Assembly (NCBI GenBank): GCA_964515235.1
Contig: CAZEVO010000049.1
Location: 1 to 10,417, forward strand
Direction of reading: 5' to 3'
DNA from: OPU3-GD-OMZ sp964515235
GTDB lineage: Bacteria; Pseudomonadota; Gammaproteobacteria; Methylococcales; Methylomonadaceae
DNA: 10,417 nt
This document shows, one piece after another, positions 5,258-10,417 of this stretch. Under the pieces are notes generated by a model that saw only the letters and a list, made by a program, of their open reading frames with translations, ran no database searches and was not told the origin of the DNA. A program made the position numbers and the translations under genes. The stretch's first letter is position 1. The number at the start of each line of letters is the position of its first letter.

Positions 5258-8200
5258 ATGGCTGATTTACTTTCAACAGGCATCGCTGGGATAAAAACCT
5301 ATAAAAGAGCGTTAACGACGGTCAGTAACAACATTACCAATGTGGATACTGAGGGTTACCATCGCCAGCGGGTTGAAATTGGCCAAAATGCACCCTCAAA
5401 ACAGGCGGGTATTTATTTTGGTAATGGCTCTAGGATTCTGGGTAACCAGCGCATGTATGATCAGTTTGTTGAATCATCACTGCGGAGTAATACCTCACAA
5501 TTAGAACAGCAGGAGTCGATTTACAAGTACTCTCAACGACTTGAAAATTTAATGGCCGATGAACGGCTCAGCGTTACCGGCAAGATCGGCCGGTTTTTTG
5601 CAGCCGTTCAGGAAGTTTCTGTTGCACCGGCTTCAACATCAGTACGCGACATTTTGCTCACAGAAGCTGAAACCACAGCCGCAGGGTTTCGTTTATTAGG
5701 TAGTCAATTTAGTGCATTAGAGCAAGAAACCTGGGGCGATATGGAAGATAAAGTCGCACAAATCAATGGTTTAAGTAAGCAATTAGCCTCAATTAACACA
5801 ACCTTATTTAAGCAAGCGGAAATAAAAAACCAACCACATGATGTTTTAGATCAACGCGATATTTTATTAAGTTCATTATCTAAACTGGTCAATATTACCG
5901 TTAGTGAAAAACCCAGTGGTGTTTTTGATGTCCATATCGGTAATAGTGAAACCGGCGACAAATTAGTTGCTGGTAAGGATTCAATAGACTTAGGGATGCA
6001 AAAAGACCCTAAACAACCCGAGCGCGTGGCTTTTGTATTATCACCTTATGGTAGTGCTAAACCGACTAATTTTGTCACCAGTGGTTCTTTAGCAGGTCTA
6101 AACGGTTTTAGGCAGCACTCTTTGCAATTAGCGCGCGATGAAGTCGATGTTATTGCTCAGGTGTTTGTTAATGAGGTCAATAAAATTCAGCACCAAGGTG
6201 TTGATATGAATGGACAGTTTGGTAAGGATTTACTGTCTTTAGACAATGTTTATTCAGTAAAACCCGCACTTAATAAAGGCACAGCAACTGCCGTGGTGTC
6301 GGTAACCTCAGCTTCGGTGGCTAAACAAGCGAGTTACGAACTCACCTATTTAGCACAAGACAAACGCTGGTCCATTACCAACGAAGTGTCTGGACAAAAA
6401 GCCTTTGGGACCCATGAATTAACCCTTGATGGCCTGAAAGTTAATATTCAGGGACAGGCGGTGAGCGGCGACCGGTTTTTAATTACCCCCAGTCTTCGCC
6501 CTACTGAAGCCATGAAAGTCATGATTGACGACTTGAACCTCATAGCGACCGGTAGTCCATTAACAGTGAGCAAACAGGTTGCAAATAGCAGTAGCGCAGA
6601 AATTAAGCTCAGCGAGTTTAAGGTACCCAGCCAGAGTGTGCCGGCAAAGTCGATTGACTCAGTCTTGCACAACAATCCTTCAGAAGTTTCCAGTACAACC
6701 ATTATGGCCAGCAATAAACTGGCTTTTGTGATTCCGGCCAATACCCAAGACACCGAATTGTTTTTCCGTTCTAAATACTCCGGCGAGCCGGTTGAATTAC
6801 AAATTTTCACCCGTAATGGTCGTCACCTTGCCGGTACGAGCCTCACTGATTCTGAAAAAATGGCATTATTAAATAAAAATAATGGTTTTTCAGAGCAAGT
6901 CAGTTATGTCGATAGTTATTTAAACCAAACCGGTCAGGCGGGGTATTTAGATACCGGTTTTTCAAGCCTGTATTCGGTCACCGATGTTGAAAGTTACAAT
7001 TTTTCAACGCTTGAGGCAGGTGATACGGCAACGCTGCGTTTCAATGCCAGAACCACCTCCATACCACAGCATGGCGATTCTGTTAAAGCCAGTCAAAATA
7101 CCAACGATAAAGAAGTTTATGATTTAAGCACGATTGCCAAAGATGGCTCGGTAACGCTATCGGTCGGCGGTATTGCCGCCAGCGCAGACTATACCGAAGA
7201 CGCAGGTGTGACCATAAATTTTGTTTCATCGGTCAGTGTTAACGGCGATACCTTATCAGCAACGGTCAATGGAACGACCTATAGTACTACCTTGTTAGAT
7301 TCAGCAACCGTAACCCAAACAAGTAATAATACCCACGCGGTATCAGCTGAAGAGGTCATTAAAGCCTTAGGCCGTCAGATTGTTGCTGGAGAGCGAGGGA
7401 TTAATGCCTCGTTCGCTAATCAATCGAATGCCTTACATTTACAAGGAGACGTTAAAGATATAGTCACTATTTCGTCTACCGATGGAACGGCAACAACGAC
7501 GTTAAAAGCCAAAGCCAGTTTGGATTTTAAAGCCCTAGAAAATGATGGCGATATTGTAAAGGTAAGTGTTAATAGCACCGCTTATCAAGTGGTTCTTAAA
7601 TCCGATGCAACAGAATCTGAACTGGCAGCAAATACCCATGCAACCACCGCTGAAGAGGCAATTAAAGCCTTAGGGCGTCAAATTGTAGCGGCAGAGACCG
7701 AGATTACCGGATCATCGACCCATGCAAATCAGCTAACTTTACAAGGTGCAACGGCTGCTATTGCAACAGTAACTAATGTGGGAACAACCATCGCAAGCAC
7801 TGATAGTTTAGGAGTTATCAAAAAATCCGTTGACGGTGTTGAAAGCACACTAACCGCATTGAAAATTAATTTAGAAGATCAATTGTCATCGGTTAGCATT
7901 CACGGTGTCGACAATATTACTATCGACGAAAGTAAATTAATCTTAAATGGAAAAGATAATAAAGTTGATATTGACTCCGGCGTCAGTATTAACATCGCAC
8001 AGAAAACTTACCAACAAACTTTTTCAACAGACTTAGACACGACGTTAGGTTTACTCAAAGCAAAAGTCGATAGTGATGCGCATGTAACTAGCTCTAGTAT
8101 TAGCCAGGGTCAATTGACTTTAAATGGGCTGGTTGGCGGTGACGATGTTAACGCACAGGCTTTTGTTTATAAAAAATCGACATTACAGCCGACTGAGGCA

Positions 8201-9205
8201 TCGGTTTCCGGCGATGGGAGTGCTTCTCCGGTTGAAATCGATAGTGAGGTTTTTGATTTTTCAGGGTTAACCTTAGGGGGGAGTGCGAAGGTTACGGTGA
8301 ACGGAACCGATTACAGTCAGCAATTTCATACCGACCTGAACAGTACATTAAAGGCGTTGGCCCAAAAAATAAATATTAATCAGGTTTTAAATGATGCGCC
8401 AACACTGACTCAGGTTAACGCCAGTAATGGTCTTTTAACCTTAACCGGACTGAGTGACGGCACCAATATCAATGCCGCGGTGGAATTAACTCAGCGGATA
8501 GAATTATCAGAAACTGCTGATTCGGTTACTGGAAAGTCGTCGAACACATCGCTTAATAAACCTGATCCACGTCGTTTTTTAGGCTTATCTGGTGGACTGA
8601 ATGAAGATCTCTTGGTTTTTGTAACCGGCTCTGGTGGCGCTAAAATCAGTGCGCAGTGGGATCAGTCGCCTCTGATAGACCAACGTGAAGCCTGGCGCCA
8701 AGATATTACCGTTAAATTTAACTCTGATGGCACCCAATATGAATTGATTGACACTCAGACAGACACCTCGTTAGCCCATGTTAATTACAGTGCTGAAAAG
8801 GGCATTAATTATAACGGTTGGACCGCTGAATTAACCAGTGACCCAGCAGGTGATGATGTTTTCTATATTAAAGGCAATCATGATTTGAGTGGTGATAACC
8901 GCAATATTTTAAAAATGGCCGCGTTGCAAAATGACGACTCGATATTCGGCGGTCGTGGCAACTTTGGCGAGGTGTATACCTCGACGGTCGGTAAATTAGG
9001 CACTATTTTAGTTCAAACGGATATTGCCCGTGAAGCGCAGCAAACCTTAGTGAATCAATCGACTGAGGCGCGTGATTCGGTTTCGGGCGTTAGTTTAGAT
9101 GAAGAGGCAGCTAATTTACTACGATTTCAACAGGCTTATCAGGCATCGGCACAGGTTATAAAAATAGCTAATGCTCTGTTTGATTCTATTTTGTCGATTA
9201 GGTAA
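5258..9205 (+). CDS. flgK: Hook-filament junction protein FlgK (HAP1), giant form with repeat-rich insertion
   Basis: FlgK sits between hook and filament outside the cell. The ends are canonical: N-terminal MADLLSTGIAGIKTYKRALT with SNNITNVDTEGYHRQRVEI, ILLTEAETTAAGFRLLGSQF, and VNEVNKIQHQGVDMNG ending at residue 319; C-terminal GWTAELTSDPAGDDVFYI, NRNILKMAALQ, then GRGNFGEVYTSTVGKLG near 1231 and SGVSLDEEAANLLRFQQAYQ with ASAQVIKIANALFDSILSIR. Length is 1315 residues against about 550 in E. coli. The excess lies between about 430 and 1110: first a QIFTRNGRHLAG module (515-526), also seen as I recall in other long gammaproteobacterial FlgK proteins, then a Ser/Thr/Asp-rich region (about 579-1079) of repeats resembling the flagellar hook IN motif. 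These would form extra surface domains. One unbroken frame and intact ends argue that it is functional. Start 5258 has only a distant SD. It ends nine bases before flgL. Confidence 0.96.
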   Translation: MADLLSTGIAGIKTYKRALTTVSNNITNVDTEGYHRQRVEIGQNAPSKQAGIYFGNGSRILGNQRMYDQFVESSLRSNTSQLEQQESIYKYSQRLENLMADERLSVTGKIGRFFAAVQEVSVAPASTSVRDILLTEAETTAAGFRLLGSQFSALEQETWGDMEDKVAQINGLSKQLASINTTLFKQAEIKNQPHDVLDQRDILLSSLSKLVNITVSEKPSGVFDVHIGNSETGDKLVAGKDSIDLGMQKDPKQPERVAFVLSPYGSAKPTNFVTSGSLAGLNGFRQHSLQLARDEVDVIAQVFVNEVNKIQHQGVDMNGQFGKDLLSLDNVYSVKPALNKGTATAVVSVTSASVAKQASYELTYLAQDKRWSITNEVSGQKAFGTHELTLDGLKVNIQGQAVSGDRFLITPSLRPTEAMKVMIDDLNLIATGSPLTVSKQVANSSSAEIKLSEFKVPSQSVPAKSIDSVLHNNPSEVSSTTIMASNKLAFVIPANTQDTELFFRSKYSGEPVELQIFTRNGRHLAGTSLTDSEKMALLNKNNGFSEQVSYVDSYLNQTGQAGYLDTGFSSLYSVTDVESYNFSTLEAGDTATLRFNARTTSIPQHGDSVKASQNTNDKEVYDLSTIAKDGSVTLSVGGIAASADYTEDAGVTINFVSSVSVNGDTLSATVNGTTYSTTLLDSATVTQTSNNTHAVSAEEVIKALGRQIVAGERGINASFANQSNALHLQGDVKDIVTISSTDGTATTTLKAKASLDFKALENDGDIVKVSVNSTAYQVVLKSDATESELAANTHATTAEEAIKALGRQIVAAETEITGSSTHANQLTLQGATAAIATVTNVGTTIASTDSLGVIKKSVDGVESTLTALKINLEDQLSSVSIHGVDNITIDESKLILNGKDNKVDIDSGVSINIAQKTYQQTFSTDLDTTLGLLKAKVDSDAHVTSSSISQGQLTLNGLVGGDDVNAQAFVYKKSTLQPTEASVSGDGSASPVEIDSEVFDFSGLTLGGSAKVTVNGTDYSQQFHTDLNSTLKALAQKININQVLNDAPTLTQVNASNGLLTLTGLSDGTNINAAVELTQRIELSETADSVTGKSSNTSLNKPDPRRFLGLSGGLNEDLLVFVTGSGGAKISAQWDQSPLIDQREAWRQDITVKFNSDGTQYELIDTQTDTSLAHVNYSAEKGINYNGWTAELTSDPAGDDVFYIKGNHDLSGDNRNILKMAALQNDDSIFGGRGNFGEVYTSTVGKLGTILVQTDIAREAQQTLVNQSTEARDSVSGVSLDEEAANLLRFQQAYQASAQVIKIANALFDSILSIR
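6992..8494 (+). repeat. Divergent protein repeats inside flgK (hook IN-like)
   Basis: A motif of form (Y/F/L)(D/N)(F/L)S-x-L-xx-GD, then a V-x-VNGT-x-Y strand, a T-x-x-(A/T)L-x-AL-x-x-x-I helix and L-x-L-x-G end, recurs across this segment. Motif starts are seen near residues 579 (SYNFSTLEAGD), 619 (EVYDLSTIAKDG), 754 (SLDFKALENDGD) and 997 (EVFDFSGLTLGG). Fuller units begin near 661, 764, 908 and 1007. The pattern resembles the flagellar hook IN motif of flagellins and hook-associated proteins; that family assignment is from memory of the pattern, not a profile search. The first two motif copies are partial. Confidence 0.7.
7328..7717 (+). repeat. Recent tandem duplication within flgK, 303-base period
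   Basis: The stretch from 7328 (NTHAVSAEEVIKALGRQIVA) recurs from 7631 (NTHATTAEEAIKALGRQIVA), exactly 303 bases or 101 codons later. At DNA level both copies share GCTGAAGAGG, ATTAAAGCCTTAGG and CGTCA-ATTGT blocks in register, and further on a TTTACAAGG block. The other repeats in the insertion are conserved only at protein level, so this pair looks the youngest. Confidence 0.8.
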
Positions 9206-9214
9206 GGCGTTTTT

Positions 9215-10144
9215 ATGATACGGATAACACAAGCAGGGCTCTTTAATAATGTGACCCAGCGCATGAACCAAACGCAGGTCGAATTAGCCAAAACCCAAGA
9301 ACAAATTTCTACCGGCAAGCGGGTACTCAAACCTTCAGATGACCCAACGACAGCCACGGCGGTGATGAACTTAAATACCAAAATGGCGCAAAACGAGCGC
9401 TATGGCAGTAATCTGGACCGTGCTAATAGTTTATTAAGTGCCCAAGACAGTACTTTAACGTCGGTCACCGGCGCACTTGACCGGATTAAAGCGTTAGTAC
9501 TTCGGGCGTCGAATGATACTTACAATGATCAGGACCGACTAGCGGTTGCAGTAGAAATTGAATCGGTCACTGAATACTTAAGACAAACGGCGAACACTCA
9601 AAGCAGTGACGGCAGTTATATTTTCTCAGGCTTTATTCAAGGTCAAGAACCCTTTCAGCAAGGTAGTGACGGCAAGGTTCGTTATTTTGGTTCTACCGAT
9701 GTACAAAAAATTGAAATTGCCGAACAAAGTATGATGGAAATTGGCCTACCGGGTAGTGATGTTTTTGGCACCCAGGTACTGCCAGAAGACAGCGACGGCA
9801 ATGCCCGTTCGGGTGATTTGTTTGGTGAGTTGGCGAACATCGTTACCGCCTTAAAAAATAATGACTCAGAGAGCCTTCGAACCGCATTAGGCGATATTAA
9901 TACCTTTCATGACAATGTCACGATCCAACACGCTAAGGTCGGTGCGCGAATGAATCGGGTTGATATGCAAAAAGAATGGAACGAAAACTTAGATGGCGAT
10001 TATAAAATTATTAAATCGCAGTTAGAAGATTTAGATTATGTCGAAGCGGTCACGCGGCTCAAGAATCAGTCTGTAGCATTGCAGGCAGGGCAACAGAGTT
10101 TTGCCAAAATCAGCCAATTGAGTCTTTTTGACTATATTCGGTAG
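9215..10144 (+). CDS. flgL: Hook-filament junction protein FlgL (HAP3)
   Basis: This 309-residue protein is near the usual length (E. coli 317). It joins FlgK to the flagellin filament. The N-terminal helix region is typical of the flagellin/FlgL family: MIRITQAGLFNNVTQRMNQ, then a QVELAKTQEQISTGKRVLKP stretch and SDDPTTATAVMNL (residues 20-50). A second conserved block, RTALGDINTFHDNVTIQHAK then VGARMNRVD, lies near 230-255, and the C-terminal helix holds LEDLDYVEAVTRLKNQSVAL then QAGQQSFAKISQLSLFDYIR. Unlike FlgK it has no expansion. TAAGG at 9203-9207 overlaps the flgK stop and serves as a modest ribosome binding site 7 bases before the ATG, so translation is probably coupled to flgK. Confidence 0.97.
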   Translation: MIRITQAGLFNNVTQRMNQTQVELAKTQEQISTGKRVLKPSDDPTTATAVMNLNTKMAQNERYGSNLDRANSLLSAQDSTLTSVTGALDRIKALVLRASNDTYNDQDRLAVAVEIESVTEYLRQTANTQSSDGSYIFSGFIQGQEPFQQGSDGKVRYFGSTDVQKIEIAEQSMMEIGLPGSDVFGTQVLPEDSDGNARSGDLFGELANIVTALKNNDSESLRTALGDINTFHDNVTIQHAKVGARMNRVDMQKEWNENLDGDYKIIKSQLEDLDYVEAVTRLKNQSVALQAGQQSFAKISQLSLFDYIR

Positions 10145-10151
10145 ATATATT

Positions 10152-10169
10152 TTGGCATTAAATGTGCAT
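10152..10169 (+). promoter_or_regulatory. Sigma-54 (-24/-12) promoter for the flagellin gene
   Basis: TTGGCAT-N5-GTGCAT has GG at 10154-10155 and GC at 10166-10167, again the exact 12-base register, and shares TTGGCAT with the flgF and flgG sites. The predicted start is near 10179, which leaves a long leader of about 136 bases. I looked for a sigma-28 (TAAA-N15-GCCGATAA) promoter in the spacer and found none. RpoN-dependent flagellin promoters are known, for example V. cholerae flaA. Confidence 0.82.
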
Positions 10170-10251
10170 ATTTTACTATTAAAATTAAGTGTTAAGGAAC
10201 AAAACACATTTGTACTAATAAAAACAAAGACTTACGAATATTAACTAGTAT

Positions 10252-10306
10252 TATAAAGCGGTATTGACTTAAAAAGGGAAATTTTTTGCCGCTTTGTAAA
10301 ATGGAG
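10252..10306 (+). promoter_or_regulatory. Structured fliC leader with two ANGGA motifs (possible CsrA site)
   Basis: TATAAAGCGG (10252-10261) can pair with CCGCTTTGTA (10289-10298): ten pairs, one of them G-U. Inside, AAAAA (10271-10275) can pair with the T-run at 10282-10287, exposing GGGAAA. One ANGGA motif (AGGGA, 10275-10279) sits at that loop and a second (ATGGA, 10301-10305) overlaps the Shine-Dalgarno before fliC. A hairpin-loop GGA plus an SD GGA is the classic layout for repression by CsrA/RsmA, known for Bacillus hag and Campylobacter flaA. The role here is inferred. No T-tract follows, so it does not look like a terminator. Confidence 0.45.
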
Positions 10307-10314
10307 AATGAATC

Positions 10315-10417
10315 ATGGCAATGACAATTAACACAAATATAGCGTCTACCTCGGCTCAGCGGCATTTAAACGAGTCGCGGCGGGATTTAGATCTTGCTAT
10401 GGAGCGATTGTCTTCAG
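10315..10417 (+). CDS. fliC: Flagellin N-terminus, 3'-truncated by the window edge
   Basis: Thirty-four codons are visible: MAMTINTNIASTSAQRHLNE followed by SRRDLDLAMERLSS. The MAMTINTNIAS start, the RHLNES helix and the approach to the E-RLSSG motif identify a polar-type flagellin N-terminal D0 domain, the part recognised for export and packed in the filament core. GGAG (10303-10306) lies 8 bases before the ATG. The gene follows the sigma-54 promoter and structured leader, so it is its own transcription unit, although no terminator is visible after flgL and read-through is possible. Whether it is the only flagellin (fliC/flaA naming) cannot be told from this window. Confidence 0.93.
   Translation, partial: MAMTINTNIASTSAQRHLNESRRDLDLAMERLSS

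Noticed and set aside
6448..6810. 120-codon reverse-strand frame opposite flgK
   Set aside because: It is a shadow of the strongly supported FlgK frame, with no ribosome site or recognisable domain.
10219..10285. TAAA motifs in the fliC leader as possible sigma-28 -35 elements
   Set aside because: None is followed at 15 bases by a GCCGATAA-like -10 element.
10252..10298. Leader hairpin as a terminator for flgL
   Set aside because: No T-tract follows the stem, and it lies downstream of the fliC promoter, so terminating there would block fliC.

Overview
The window is one continuous block of flagellar hook, rod, ring and filament genes, all on the + strand: the 3' part of flgE, then flgF, flgG, flgH (broken by a run of 100 N), flgI, flgJ, flgK, flgL and the first 34 codons of a flagellin gene (fliC). 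Gene order, an AT-leaning composition, and -24/-12 (sigma-54, RpoN) promoter matches upstream of flgF, flgG and the flagellin gene suggest a gammaproteobacterium with a polar-type, RpoN-controlled flagellum. The split flgBCDE / flgFGHIJKL is known from Pseudomonas-like systems. P- and L-ring genes (flgI, flgH) show a Gram-negative envelope. The genus cannot be named from the sequence.

Layout. 1-1068 is the end of flgE (hook), closed by a strong intrinsic terminator (1089-1130). Its T-tract runs straight into the -24 element of the flgF promoter. flgF (1184-1933) is followed by a 70-base gap carrying a second -24/-12 site and then flgG (2004-2789). flgH (2809 onward, lipoprotein L-ring) loses its C-terminus in the assembly gap 3390-3489. 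flgI (3588-4739), flgJ (4748-5251), flgK (5258-9205) and flgL (9215-10144) follow with spacers of 6 to 9 bases, so they are almost certainly co-transcribed. A 170-base spacer holds a third -24/-12 site and a long structured leader ahead of fliC (10315 onward).

How they work together. FlgF and FlgG form the proximal and distal rod, FlgJ caps the growing rod, FlgI and FlgH form the P- and L-ring bushing, FlgE builds the hook, FlgK and FlgL are the hook-filament junction proteins, and FliC is the filament subunit.

What stands out: FlgK is 1315 residues, more than twice the usual size. It carries a roughly 650-700 residue central insertion built of divergent repeats resembling the flagellar hook IN motif, two of which are a visible 303-base duplication. 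FlgJ has only its rod-capping half, lacks the muramidase domain usual in gammaproteobacteria, and ends in a small FPLNRN repeat. The fliC leader has a hairpin and two ANGGA motifs placed as in CsrA-regulated messages. No mobile element, CRISPR array, tRNA or rRNA was seen, and nothing points to an unrelated novel system; the novelty lies in the flagellar genes and their control sites.
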